Below are positions 44,450-53,106 of a stretch of DNA of 64,000 bases, piece after piece (positions within the stretch are counted from its first letter, which is position 1; every line of letters begins with the position of its first letter). The stretch is from NCBI GenBank assembly GCA_947449255.1, contig CANFQX010000010.1:1-64000 (forward strand), written 5' to 3'. The notes under the pieces were generated by a model. That model did not search any database. It was not told where the DNA came from and saw only the letters and a list, made by a program, of their open reading frames with translations. The DNA comes from Pseudobdellovibrionaceae bacterium. Its GTDB lineage: Bacteria > Bdellovibrionota > Bdellovibrionia > Bdellovibrionales > Bdellovibrionaceae. Made by a program: the position numbers and the translations under genes.

Positions 44450-44967
44450 TGTAAGTCCTCAGGGGCTACTCCCGGTGGCAGCAAGCTTGGCACGTAGGCA
44501 AGCCCCATCATCGATGAGCCATGTCCAATATTGGATACCACAAGACTTGCACCTTCAAGATGAAGTCGATTGCGACTTCTCCCGTGAATCCGAGCCTTAA
44601 CTTGAGCTTGGTATTCAGCATAATAACTTCCAAAAATTTCAGCAAAATTTGGCGCACCTAATCCACTCCACGACACCGCAAAAACAACGCCGTCAGAATT
44701 TAAATACTCTTTCATCATTCGAACATCGCTGGTCACTGTTTTCACTGAATAAGTTGAACCCAAGGAAGATGTCTTCGCCATAACCCGAACACTTGGATTG
44801 GTTGCTAGACTTTTAGAAGCTGGAGCCGTGGACGTCGGTGACGTCAATACTGATCCTTCGACGGGGGAACGTTCTCCAAGCGGAGTGGCATGAACAAACT
44901 CCAAAGGAAAGAGCATCGCTAAGCTTAGGGAATAATTATAAAAATGAGTGCATTTGGTAAAAGCCAT
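44446..44967 (-). CDS. DUF2844-family exported protein
   Basis: A 173-residue protein with an N-terminal hydrophobic export segment ending near VHA, and the DUF2844 pattern: YSVKTVTSDVRMMKEYLNSD, GVVFAVSWSGLGAPNFAEIFG, then an SMMGLAYVPSLLPPGV end. In known genomes DUF2844 and DUF3443 are encoded side by side, suggesting a joint function in the envelope. AGGAG precedes the ATG, and a 9-bp hairpin at 44983-45009 lies in its upstream region. Confidence 0.82.
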   Translation of the reverse strand: MAFTKCTHFYNYSLSLAMLFPLEFVHATPLGERSPVEGSVLTSPTSTAPASKSLATNPSVRVMAKTSSLGSTYSVKTVTSDVRMMKEYLNSDGVVFAVSWSGLGAPNFAEIFGSYYAEYQAQVKARIHGRSRNRLHLEGASLVVSNIGHGSSMMGLAYVPSLLPPGVAPEDLQ

Positions 44968-44982
44968 GAAACCCTCTCCTTC

Positions 44983-45009
44983 TATCTTCTCGGATTTTTA
45001 GAGAAGATA
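44983..45009 (-). promoter_or_regulatory. Perfect 9-bp hairpin before DUF2844 gene
   Basis: TATCTTCTC at 44983-44991 pairs exactly with GAGAAGATA at 45001-45009. It ends 16 bp before the start codon. It may be an operator or leader hairpin. The rest of 45010-45287 holds the divergent promoter. Confidence 0.45.
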
Positions 45010-45274
45010 AAATAGATCTAGCTGTAAATTCTGTCTAAACCAATGATCCGCCTCATTTTGACCGATTCAGTTCGAGACAACCCTGATTTGCTGTAAGGGC
45101 AGTCTATCAAGATAAGCCGTTTTTTTACATTTCATTGCGAATCTCACCAATTTTAAATGGCCATTTCTATTGCGGTGAAAAAAATACGAGCCAAAAATTT
45201 ATTCACCTTTGAAACTCGACTGTGCTCTAGTCCAAAAAAACAATCAAACGATGCCAAGATGCACTTGGAAAACT

Positions 45275-45280
45275 TATAAT
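45275..45280 (+). promoter_or_regulatory. Consensus -10 box 7 bp before start codon
   Basis: TATAAT at 45275-45280, with a weak TGCCAA at the -35 position (45252-45257). The ATG is at 45288 and no ribosome-binding site is present, so the mRNA is probably leaderless. Confidence 0.5.
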
Positions 45281-45287
45281 TAGTCAT

Positions 45288-46007
45288 ATGAAAAAAATCA
45301 TGACCTTTGTAATTTTAATGGGCCTTCATCCTTCAATTTGTTTTTCTGAAGAAAATCTTTTTTCACATATTGATTATCCTGAACTGCAAGTGACGCCGAG
45401 AGCGACCGAAAGACTGGCACAATTGGCAGCCCTTGAGGACAGCGGTGGAATTGTGATGCAATGGACAGTCCTTGCATCAGGCACTATGACCTTGTTTTCT
45501 GGAATTCGACATCTTCATGATTACAGAGGAAGCGATCTTTCTGTTTCAGAAAAATCAAACAGCGACCTTGCCGCCAGCGCCGGAATTTTTGTGGGCGCCA
45601 GTTGGCTTGCCTGGGGAAGCTATATGGGCGGAAAACATTGGGCGAGCTCTCGCCTGAGCGAGATTAAGCGAGTCCAAGGCAAAGACAAAAGAGCGGAACT
45701 CAATCGCGAACGATTGGCCGAGGAATCCCTTGAACAGTTTGCCAAAACAGCATCGACTATCGACAGCCTGGCCATGTACACCAATTTGGCTACAGGAATA
45801 TTGATCACGGCCTATGCCACGGACACCAATCGAGTTTACAGTTTGCTTGCAACAACAACATCCTTGCTGCCCATGCTTTTTCCAAACATCTACAGCACTA
45901 GCTATGAAAAACACCTGGAATATAAGCGAAAAATTTATGCGCCTCTGGTTAGCGTGACATTCACCCAAAAAATGGAACCGCTCATGGCTTTGAATTGGAG
46001 CTACTGA
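45288..46007 (+). CDS. Exported/membrane protein of unknown function (239 aa)
   Basis: A signal peptide of about 20 residues (ending CFS) followed by four hydrophobic stretches (about 55-75, 95-115, 160-185, 187-200) separated by a charged helical region (KRVQGKDKRAELNRERLAEE). It is likely an inner-membrane protein. No family recognised. It is the first of three closely spaced genes (6-bp gap, then a 4-bp overlap). Confidence 0.65.
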   Translation: MKKIMTFVILMGLHPSICFSEENLFSHIDYPELQVTPRATERLAQLAALEDSGGIVMQWTVLASGTMTLFSGIRHLHDYRGSDLSVSEKSNSDLAASAGIFVGASWLAWGSYMGGKHWASSRLSEIKRVQGKDKRAELNRERLAEESLEQFAKTASTIDSLAMYTNLATGILITAYATDTNRVYSLLATTTSLLPMLFPNIYSTSYEKHLEYKRKIYAPLVSVTFTQKMEPLMALNWSY

Positions 46008-46013
46008 CGTTGT

Positions 46014-46970
46014 ATGAGAAAAATTTTTTTACAATTTTTTTTAATAACTCTCTTCTATCAAAACTCTGCTCTTGCCCAAACAGGCAACTCACCTGATTTA
46101 GGCGCAGCACCCCCGACCTCTCCAAATATCAATATAAAATCAAACGCAATTTCAACCTCGTCGACGGTCCCAACATTAGTCGCGAATGAACCTGCAAGTT
46201 CAGCTCCTGAAGTTTGGAACACTTGCAGTAGCTTTGATGTCTTCCAAAAAACTGTGTCTTACCTCAAAGATCAAAAAGAGTTGCCTTTTTCTACGCAGCA
46301 GATTTATAATGCCGCTCTTGAAATCAATAAGGGCTGCAATGGTGCCGATCGAAGGTTTCGCCGGGTTTTTGAAATGCTCTACAAATCAGGGGTTGAAACT
46401 AAAAAAAGCTATGATCTAGCTCTAGATTTTTCAAAAATGTCGGATCAAAAAACCGACAATTTCATGGTTCTATTTAAGGGGCTTTTTCTGGAATCTAAAT
46501 TCAATTTTGATTTTATGACGGCTTTCAAAGTTTCATTACAACTTTCCGCGGGCCTGCCCGGTCGTTGGGAAAAAATTCGCTTAGACTTCGAGCAGTTTCA
46601 AAATTTTTGTACCGATGCCAGCAAGCTAGACTTACCCATCGCCGTCTGCGCGCAGTGGACCCTAAGCCTGATTAAACAAGAAGAAAAGTTTCCCCTGGGA
46701 ATTTACGAAAGTTTTGAAAAGTTAAATACTTTCTTGACTACCAACAAAGGTCCACAACTGAATGTCAGAGATCGTTTAGGTTTAATCACCGAAGTTTTAA
46801 ATTACGGTCCCACGGCTCCTGAAAATTTTAAAAAAGCTCTGCTGTGGATGAACACTCTGAACGGAGATGGAATTGATCCTGCTAAGGCTCATCGCTTTGC
46901 ACTTCAAATTGCAAAAAACTCGCTGTTGATGGAGAAAGAAACAGCCACTGAAAAAGCTGCCAGAAAATGA
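46014..46970 (+). CDS. Secreted helical protein of unknown function (318 aa)
   Basis: A signal peptide (about 1-22, ending ALAQ), a Pro/Ser/Thr-rich linker to residue 65, then a mostly helical domain of about 240 residues with four Cys (NTCSSF, KGCNGA, FCTDAS, AVCAQW). The helical domain may be repeat-like. No family recognised. Middle gene of a three-gene operon; its stop overlaps the next start as ATGA. Confidence 0.65.
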   Translation: MRKIFLQFFLITLFYQNSALAQTGNSPDLGAAPPTSPNINIKSNAISTSSTVPTLVANEPASSAPEVWNTCSSFDVFQKTVSYLKDQKELPFSTQQIYNAALEINKGCNGADRRFRRVFEMLYKSGVETKKSYDLALDFSKMSDQKTDNFMVLFKGLFLESKFNFDFMTAFKVSLQLSAGLPGRWEKIRLDFEQFQNFCTDASKLDLPIAVCAQWTLSLIKQEEKFPLGIYESFEKLNTFLTTNKGPQLNVRDRLGLITEVLNYGPTAPENFKKALLWMNTLNGDGIDPAKAHRFALQIAKNSLLMEKETATEKAARK

Positions 46971-47896
46971 TCCCACAAAGGGCCTGGCCTCCTTATTTTC
47001 ATGGACATTTGCTGATGTCTCAGTCCGTTGCAACGTCTCTAAAATTTTTTGCTGTCCTGTTGTTTTTAACCTTCCAATTCGAACACAGCTTGGCTGCAAA
47101 TCAGGTTGATTTTGAATGGGAAGTGATCGAAGGGGCGAAACTTTATCAGGTCGAAATCAAAAATAACAAGGGTGAAATTCAGCCACTTAAATCAAAAAAT
47201 GCTGCCTTTTCAGTTTCCATGAATCCGGGAAAATACCTTATTCATGGCCGTGTTGCCGACGACAAAAATCAGGTCAGCCCATGGTCTCCCTGGAAAGGTT
47301 TTGATATTCCGCCAGGTAAAATAAAAATCATTGAGCATCCTCAAAAAGAAATAAAAATTGGCAACAACACTTACCTATCCTCGGTCCCCGTCAGCTGGGC
47401 GCCCGTTGATGGTGCCCACAATTATTCGGTGGAGATTATTGATGCCACAGGAAAAGTGATGATTTCATCAGTGGTCAAAAATCCTCGCATTCGGCTGCAA
47501 CTCCGACCGGGGCTTTATTCGGTGCGAATCAAAGCCAAAACTCTAGACGAATTGGAATCAGAGCCCTTTCAGTCTTTGGAACCTTTTTTGGTCCAAAATA
47601 TTCCCGTAGAGCCGCCTACAAACGTCATCCTTGATAATGCAAAAAACATTCTGACCTTTGGATCTGCTCCTGGAACTTCAATTATCGCAAAGCTTGAAAT
47701 GCAATATTTCTTAAGTGAAAATTGGCAAACCATAAATAGGAAAATCAAGGCCACATCTTCTTTAGACTGGCTTAAAAATTTGAAGCCAGGGAAATATAGA
47801 GTCACCCTGATCAGTCAGAATTCTTTCGGAGAAGTTTCAACTCCAATTGTTAAAGAGTTTATTCGGAAGCCTTCTGATGATATTTTACCGGAATGA
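46967..47896 (+). CDS. Secreted protein with fibronectin-III-like repeats
   Basis: A 309-residue exported protein. Two clear Fn3-like beta modules (about 48-120 and 125-210; each has VxWxxVxGAxxYxVEI followed by LxPGxYxVRIKA) and a third, more divergent one (about 220-300; LKPGKYRVTLISQN). The start at 46967 overlaps the previous gene; a second ATG at 47015 gives a more typical signal peptide and may be the true start. Such modules bind proteins or glycans at the cell surface. Third gene of the operon. Confidence 0.7.
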   Translation: MIPQRAWPPYFHGHLLMSQSVATSLKFFAVLLFLTFQFEHSLAANQVDFEWEVIEGAKLYQVEIKNNKGEIQPLKSKNAAFSVSMNPGKYLIHGRVADDKNQVSPWSPWKGFDIPPGKIKIIEHPQKEIKIGNNTYLSSVPVSWAPVDGAHNYSVEIIDATGKVMISSVVKNPRIRLQLRPGLYSVRIKAKTLDELESEPFQSLEPFLVQNIPVEPPTNVILDNAKNILTFGSAPGTSIIAKLEMQYFLSENWQTINRKIKATSSLDWLKNLKPGKYRVTLISQNSFGEVSTPIVKEFIRKPSDDILPE

Positions 47897-47944
47897 AAAA
47901 ACTATTCCCTTTCAAAAACCCTACATGTATTGTTTTAATTAATT

Positions 47945-48289
47945 ATGAATACAAATGAACTGCAAATTACGGATACACTCCTCGGCACCGGCCAAGAAAT
48001 TGTCAAAGGGGCTTTAGTCATTTGCCAATATGAAGGGTTTCTTGAAGATGGAACAAAATTTGATTCCTCCTTTGATCATGGGCGGCCTTTTCAATTTGTG
48101 ATCGGCTCTGGCCGAGTCATTAAGGGCTGGGATCAAGGACTTATGGGAATGAAAGAGGGCGGCAAGAGAAAACTTTTTGTTCCCGCTCATTTGGGCTATG
48201 GGGAGAGACAAATTGGAAAATTTATCAAACCCCATTCAAATTTGCTTTTTAATGTCGAAGTCCTTGAGGTTCGTCCAAGGGATGCGTGA
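47945..48289 (+). CDS. FKBP-type peptidyl-prolyl isomerase
   Basis: A 114-residue single-domain FKBP: YEGFLEDGTKFDSSFD, VIGSGRVIKGWDQGLMGMKEGGKR and LFVPAHLGYGER are the conserved binding-pocket segments. No signal peptide, so probably cytoplasmic. It catalyses prolyl isomerisation during folding. No clear ribosome-binding site precedes the ATG, and a TTTAAT box close upstream suggests a short leader. Confidence 0.93.
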   Translation: MNTNELQITDTLLGTGQEIVKGALVICQYEGFLEDGTKFDSSFDHGRPFQFVIGSGRVIKGWDQGLMGMKEGGKRKLFVPAHLGYGERQIGKFIKPHSNLLFNVEVLEVRPRDA

Positions 48290-48305
48290 GCCTGATTTCC
48301 GATTT

Positions 48306-49253
48306 TTAAAATTTGATACTTAAACTTCCCTTGAGGCCATATTCAATGCTGGCATCGGGGGACCAATAAATATTTTTTGAAGTGGTCGAGAGTTTCAAAA
48401 TATGAGTGATCAAATCATGTGTTTGCCCATAGACACCGATATTGCCAAGCACTTGCCCCCAAATAGGCCAAACACTTTGATGCAGGCCTAACTCCATGAA
48501 CATCGGTGCATAAAGGCCCTGAGAAAGGCTTTGTGAAAGTCCTCTGTCAACGGCGGTGTCATCCTGATTATTAAATTGATTTTTACTTAATGTTGTTTGC
48601 ATAAAGCCCATACCAAAATCCATTTTGATGTACCAAAATTCAGAGGCAAATCTTTGTTGACTGATCTTCTGATTTTTTTGTAAAGCAGAACGCAAGGGGT
48701 CCGCGGTAAAACTCCAAAGCAAATAAATCATCTGAGGTGAGGGGTCCACTAAACTGCTGGGCTTGGTGTTAAAGGGGCTTTCCGAGGTTGCAATGCCAAT
48801 AGGAAGATTACTAAAACCCAAAGTGATCACTGAATAGGTGTCGTCATAAAATGCGCTTTGACAACTGTACTCTGTCGTCATCGACTGCAGCAAACCAAAA
48901 GTTCCGACGACAGAGCCGCTGCGGTCTAACTTTACGAATTCATCTTGCAGTGTGAAATTACGAAACACGATCATATCTTCACTAGGCAATATCCAACCAA
49001 GATAGACACCCTCTTTGGTGTTCTGTTGATTGAGTCGAAAACCCGCAAGGAATTTAAAATACAAATCGTCATTAAAAAAAAATTCCAAATCCCTGACCAC
49101 CCCATCGTCATTCAACCAACGCGCCGACTTGGTTAATGGGATAGAATATTTTATGGCGCCATAGTCCCAAAGAACATATTTCAAGATGGGCGAGGTCGCT
49201 CCACTTTTCAGACAAAAAAATATTAAAAATAAAAAAATACTTCTTCTTATCAT
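48306..49253 (-). CDS. Exported beta-rich protein, likely outer membrane
   Basis: A 315-residue protein with signal peptide (about 1-19) and strand-rich sequence ending SLSIKF, with the terminal Phe of outer-membrane barrels. Alternating patterns appear near YLGWIL, YSVITLGFS and IEYGLKG. No family recognised. It converges with the FKBP gene (16 bp between stops). Confidence 0.6.
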   Translation of the reverse strand: MIRRSIFLFLIFFCLKSGATSPILKYVLWDYGAIKYSIPLTKSARWLNDDGVVRDLEFFFNDDLYFKFLAGFRLNQQNTKEGVYLGWILPSEDMIVFRNFTLQDEFVKLDRSGSVVGTFGLLQSMTTEYSCQSAFYDDTYSVITLGFSNLPIGIATSESPFNTKPSSLVDPSPQMIYLLWSFTADPLRSALQKNQKISQQRFASEFWYIKMDFGMGFMQTTLSKNQFNNQDDTAVDRGLSQSLSQGLYAPMFMELGLHQSVWPIWGQVLGNIGVYGQTHDLITHILKLSTTSKNIYWSPDASIEYGLKGSLSIKF

Positions 49254-49600
49254 CCGTGTATATTTTTTCTTTTAAAACCCAAATGCAAAATCTGCGCCGA
49301 AGGTTTAAAGCCAAACCCCGATCCTAGGTCAATTATTAAACAAAAGGTATTGAGGATCACTCTTTTATTTAAGAAAAACTCAACTTCTAAATGGACAAAA
49401 AAGAGCACTCACGGCCAATGATCGCGACATTGATTATACAGTGCCCCCTTAAACTGCTGATCAGCTCGCCTATGTGTATATTTTGGCATCAAGCGCACGA
49501 TGCGCTTGATGAAGGCTGCACAGGATGGCCAGACGAGTTAACACCGAGGGCAGCTGTAGAAAAGGCGCCATCAACAATCTAGGGGGCCAGTTTGCATCGA
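49254..49600. other. Intergenic region carrying repeat copy C
   Basis: Nearly half is the 152-bp repeat at 49439-49590. The remainder presumably carries the promoter of the minus-strand beta-rich protein gene. No gene is supported. Confidence 0.5.
49439..49590 (+). repeat. 151-bp palindrome-ended repeat, copy C
   Basis: Third copy of the 574-724 element, more diverged. The central hairpin reads CATCAAGCGCA / TGCGCTTGATG, a paired change from CCTC/GAGG in copies A and B that keeps the stem intact. Ends: GCCCCCTTAAACTGCTGAT and ATCAACAATCTAGGGGGC. Its right end is 10 bp from the cysK stop on the minus strand, the same placement as copy B next to mvaK1. Confidence 0.8.
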
Positions 49601-50581
49601 TTAAAGCTTTCTCCTAACAATCCCCTTTTCGGCCAGAAATTTTTCATTGAAGACTTTGGATTGATATCTTATCGCTGAGTCACATAAAATGGTGACAATC
49701 TTTTTTCCAGAGTTTTTATTTTCCAGAGCATACTGATAGGCCGCATAGACATTGAGAGCTGCCGATGTGCCCACCAAGAGCCCGTCATGTTCGGCCAAGT
49801 GATAAAGCATGGAAAGCATGTCATCATCGCTGACTTGGACTGCATCATCAATTTTTGCTTCCTTGAAATTGGCAGTGATCCGCATGATGCCAATGCCCTC
49901 AGTGATCGAGCTTCCCGTTGAAGACAATTGACCCGTCTTCATAAATGAAAATAAGCCAGAACCAAAGGGATCCACCAGCCGCACATGAATAGAATTATTT
50001 TTTTCTTTCAAAAATTTTGAGATGCCAGATATTGTTCCGCCTGTGCCCACGGCTGAAATAAAGGCATCGAGCTTTCCATCCATCTGCTGCCAAATTTCGG
50101 GACCTGTCGTTTGGTAATGAGCCCTAAAATTAGCCGTGTTTTCGAATTGATTCGCCCAAAAACAATTTGGTCGCTCTGCTGCAATTCTTTTCGCTGTATG
50201 ATAAAAATGATTTTCATTCGCGAATGGACAAGGAGGCGCCGTGATCAACTCGACTCCTAGGGCCTTCAACACATCATACTTTTCTTGAGATTGATTGTTC
50301 GGCATTACAATAATACAGCGATAACCCTTTTGTGGCGCTAAGGTAGCAAGTCCAATTCCTGTATTCCCGGCAGTCCCCTCAACAATTGTAAAGCCTGGTT
50401 TGAGTTCACCTGATTCTTCAGCCTCAGTGATAATTCCTAGAGCCGCTCGGTCTTTAACACTGCCCCCGGGATTCAGAAACTCTGCTTTTCCAAAAATCTC
50501 ACAGCCGGTGAGATCAGAGAGCGATTTGATTTTAATGAGGCTTGTTTTTCCAATGACTTCGCTGACCAAACCCTTTTGCAT
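49601..50581 (-). CDS. cysK: Cysteine synthase (O-acetylserine sulfhydrylase type)
   Basis: A 326-residue PLP-dependent enzyme. GGSVKDRAA carries the PLP lysine (Lys43), EGTAGNTG (69-76) binds substrate and GTGGTISG binds the PLP phosphate. It makes cysteine from O-acetylserine and sulfide; some relatives are cystathionine beta-synthases, which cannot be excluded. The start MQKGL at 50581 has an AAGGAA site; an earlier ATG would add 18 residues. Repeat copy C follows its stop codon. Confidence 0.9.
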   Translation of the reverse strand: MQKGLVSEVIGKTSLIKIKSLSDLTGCEIFGKAEFLNPGGSVKDRAALGIITEAEESGELKPGFTIVEGTAGNTGIGLATLAPQKGYRCIIVMPNNQSQEKYDVLKALGVELITAPPCPFANENHFYHTAKRIAAERPNCFWANQFENTANFRAHYQTTGPEIWQQMDGKLDAFISAVGTGGTISGISKFLKEKNNSIHVRLVDPFGSGLFSFMKTGQLSSTGSSITEGIGIMRITANFKEAKIDDAVQVSDDDMLSMLYHLAEHDGLLVGTSAALNVYAAYQYALENKNSGKKIVTILCDSAIRYQSKVFNEKFLAEKGIVRRKL

Positions 50582-50941
50582 GATGTTCCTTTCTGTGCTG
50601 GCTTTTATGATAGATGAGTTTGTATTTAATTGCATAGATCAAAATGAAACAAAAAAACCCCCAGCAAAAAAATACCCCCCAGGCGGTGTTCAGCATTTTT
50701 TTCACGTGCATATTTTTATTTAAACAGTGTCTTTTTTAAATCCCACTTAGATACATTTTTAGGGTCCAAAAGTACCTCATTGATTTCTAAAGTTAAGCGC
50801 TCCTATAAAATTTTCGGCATATAAATTGCCTATCTATTGCAACCTTGATTTGGAACTAACACAAAAAAAAGAGGGCTTGTGGGACAAACTTTTAAGAATT
50901 CACAGTTTCATTTTCCAAACGGTTGGCAACTGTTGTTAGTT

Positions 50942-50980
50942 GGGATAACGGCCTTCTTATCGGCAGCCTACGTTTATCCC
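50942..50980. other. Dyad/hairpin in long intergenic region
   Basis: GGGATAACG at 50942-50950 pairs with CGTTTATCCC at 50971-50980 with one bulged base, enclosing a 20-nt loop. The function is unknown. Confidence 0.4.
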
Positions 50981-51155
50981 ACTTGACCGTTCGAATACTG
51001 AATTTTAAAAATTATAGCCTCACCCTGTCCTTTCCAGCGGACTCATGGGTTTTTCTGATATCTCTATTTATATTTGTAAAGGCGCTACAGTATGTGTGAT
51101 TGGACAGATTCTCGCAGCAAAATAGGGCTTTGGAGTTTTAAAAGCAGATCAGTGA

Positions 51156-51173
51156 CCCCTTGGCTCCGAGGGG
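51156..51173. other. GC-rich short hairpin in long intergenic region
   Basis: CCCCTTG pairs with CGAGGGG around a GCTC loop. No T run follows, so it is not a typical terminator. Confidence 0.4.
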
Positions 51174-51444
51174 AGGAAAGCGAGATGCCTCATCTTTATT
51201 GAAGTTTTGACATTTTTTTCTTTTTTTTTACTGACACTGCCGAGCAATAAGTATAAATGTACGCATCGCTACAGGTGGCTTTTTAAATGCAGACTTCAGT
51301 ATTTAGCTTCTAGATTCAATTTCTGCATTTAAAACCTAAAAGGTGTGCAACTGATGCTTGTTAAGACAATTGTATTTTCAATTTAATTTAAAGAAGTGCT
51401 GCTTAGAGTATCGCAACTTTTCATTTCAAAAGTTAGGACCATTT

Positions 51445-51804
51445 ATGAAAATAAAGATATCATTTATCAAAAGTTTGACAGTTCTCGCAATTTTTTCTCC
51501 AATGGTGACTCACGCTTATGGGTATAAATTATTAACCTGCGAAAATGCTGAAAATAAAGATCCAAACTGCACGACTTCCATTTTACTGAGAACTGCCGAC
51601 GATTTGAACTATTTCCAGGGAAGCCTCCTTGTACGTTGTTTAAAGCCCTACGATCACTCTCGTCAGTTGTTGCTTAAACAATTCAGCCAGGACGAGACCG
51701 AAGTGAATTATTACTATGGCCAAACTCTCGTCAAGGTTGATAAAACTGCACTCACTGCCACGATTGAACTCGGGGGCAAATTGCAGTCTACATGTAAAGA
51801 ATAA
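51445..51804 (+). CDS. Small secreted protein (119 aa)
   Basis: A signal peptide of about 24 residues (ending THA) and a mature part with Cys in LLTCENAENKDPNC, VRCLKP and STCKE, suggesting two disulfides. The ATG at 51445 was chosen for its AGGAC site and because it begins the signal peptide; an earlier ATG at 51358 would add 29 residues. No family recognised. It converges with the cytochrome b561 gene, 24 bp apart. Confidence 0.65.
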   Translation: MKIKISFIKSLTVLAIFSPMVTHAYGYKLLTCENAENKDPNCTTSILLRTADDLNYFQGSLLVRCLKPYDHSRQLLLKQFSQDETEVNYYYGQTLVKVDKTALTATIELGGKLQSTCKE

Positions 51805-51828
51805 GAGCCGTGGCCCAGTTATTTTGGG

Positions 51829-52533
51829 TCAGTGATGAGATCCATAGTCTTCACTTTCCCCAAGCTGCAAAACCGAACCAAAAAGGTGCAACTGCCGGGA
51901 TTGACTGTCGTAGTTTTTAAATAAAAGCAGACCAAACGAAATCACTAAAGTCACAAAAACAATCGCAACAGTGGGTTTTGAATTAAAAATGATCTCTGCC
52001 GAAGGGACATCTGTTTTTTGACCGTGAACCATACTGAGTCCAATCATCTCTTTGTGGCGAACAGTATGAATGATGATTCCAGTCACGTGAAGAATAACGG
52101 TGATGATCAAACCGTTGCCCAACAATTCATGAAGGTCCTCAAAGGTTTCTTTATTGGGCCCAGAAGTCATCAGGTAACCCGTCAGGGCAAGACCTAGGGC
52201 CATCACCATCATGGCCACGGCAGCCCAGCTGGAGGCCGGATTATGGCCTGCCCACCTTTTTTTGTCGCCAGTCAGTATACCTTTAAAATAACTGAGAAGA
52301 TCTTTAGGGTGAAATGCAAAATCTGAGAACTTTGCGTGCTGAGTTCCAAAAAAGCCCCAAACAATTCGCAATAAGATTGAAAAGCCTAAAGTAAGGCCAA
52401 CGAGCATGTGATAGACATAAATCGGAGAATCATCATCAATCGTCTTGGCAATAATGAAGGCTGTTAAAAAAAGTCCTGCAAAGGCCCAATGAAAGATTCT
52501 GGTGGGCAAGTCATAGACAAGTTGCTGCTTCAT
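51829..52533 (-). CDS. Cytochrome b561-type membrane protein
   Basis: A 234-residue inner-membrane di-heme cytochrome b of the bacterial cytochrome b561/Ni-Fe hydrogenase b-subunit group: four to five hydrophobic segments with His in RIFHWAF, VYHMLVG, DLHELLG and VILHVTGIIIHT. It passes electrons between the quinone pool and a partner. The ATG at 52533 has a GGAG site. A PepSY protein is encoded divergently 260 bp away; the two are paired in other genomes. Confidence 0.88.
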   Translation of the reverse strand: MKQQLVYDLPTRIFHWAFAGLFLTAFIIAKTIDDDSPIYVYHMLVGLTLGFSILLRIVWGFFGTQHAKFSDFAFHPKDLLSYFKGILTGDKKRWAGHNPASSWAAVAMMVMALGLALTGYLMTSGPNKETFEDLHELLGNGLIITVILHVTGIIIHTVRHKEMIGLSMVHGQKTDVPSAEIIFNSKPTVAIVFVTLVISFGLLLFKNYDSQSRQLHLFGSVLQLGESEDYGSHH

Positions 52534-52792
52534 GTTTTCTCCGTTGATGATGATGAGTGCCATGGCCTTACAGCTCATAATATCAACGGAAAGGCCTGAT
52601 TAGTCATTGGATTTAGTCTAAAATTTCAGTCCTTTGCGAAATCTTATGAAATTGCCAACTTATAATGATTGGCCTATTTACAAACTTCACTTTAGACATA
52701 TAATCCTCTTGGGCTTAAGGATTGATCCTTAGAAAATATCCAATAAGATTTCTGAAAAAAAATTTTAGAAAACAACAAGAGGAGATTAACAA

Positions 52793-53050
52793 ATGAAACA
52801 TTTACTTCTAGCTAGCTTCCTGATCCTTGGCAGCCTTTCCGCACAAGCGAAAAAAACTTGCACCGATCAACCAAAAGACAAATGGATGTCAGAGGCCGAC
52901 TTTAAAAAGAAAATTGAAGAGGAAGGATACAAAATTAAAAAATTCAAACAACCTGGATCTTGCTATGAAATCTATGGCACAGATAAAGAGGGAAAAAAAG
53001 TTGAAGTTTACTTCAACCCAGTTGATGCTTCTATCGTCAAAATGAAATAG
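52793..53050 (+). CDS. Small periplasmic PepSY-like protein
   Basis: An 85-residue exported protein: signal peptide about 1-19 (ending AQA), then one PepSY-like domain (KKKIEEEGYKIKKFKQ...CYEIYGTDKEGKKVEVYFNPVDASIVK). Two Cys may form a disulfide. Such proteins often accompany b-type cytochromes and may modulate them in the periplasm. A AGAGGAG site supports the ATG. A shared terminator follows. Confidence 0.8.
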   Translation: MKHLLLASFLILGSLSAQAKKTCTDQPKDKWMSEADFKKKIEEEGYKIKKFKQPGSCYEIYGTDKEGKKVEVYFNPVDASIVKMK

Positions 53051-53078
53051 GCATTCAGCGAGTTTTCTCTTAATAAAT

Positions 53079-53106
53079 AAAAAAAGCAGCTTTCGCTGCT
53101 TTTTTT
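53079..53106. terminator. Shared terminator of PepSY gene and infC
   Basis: AAGCAGC/GCTGCTT hairpin with a TTTC loop, flanked by A and T runs so it works in both directions. The T run overlaps the infC stop codon. Confidence 0.85.

Larger units (their letters stand above)
50582..51444. other. Long intergenic region with two hairpins
   Basis: About 860 bp without a supported gene. It contains a structured dyad at 50942-50980 and a GC-rich hairpin at 51156-51173. The second half upstream of 51445 likely holds the promoter of the small secreted gene. An unannotated RNA is possible, but I recognise no known family. Confidence 0.4.

Noticed and set aside
50800-51300. 6S RNA, SRP RNA or c-di-GMP riboswitch
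   Set aside because: I compared the hairpins with remembered consensus features and found no match to any of them.
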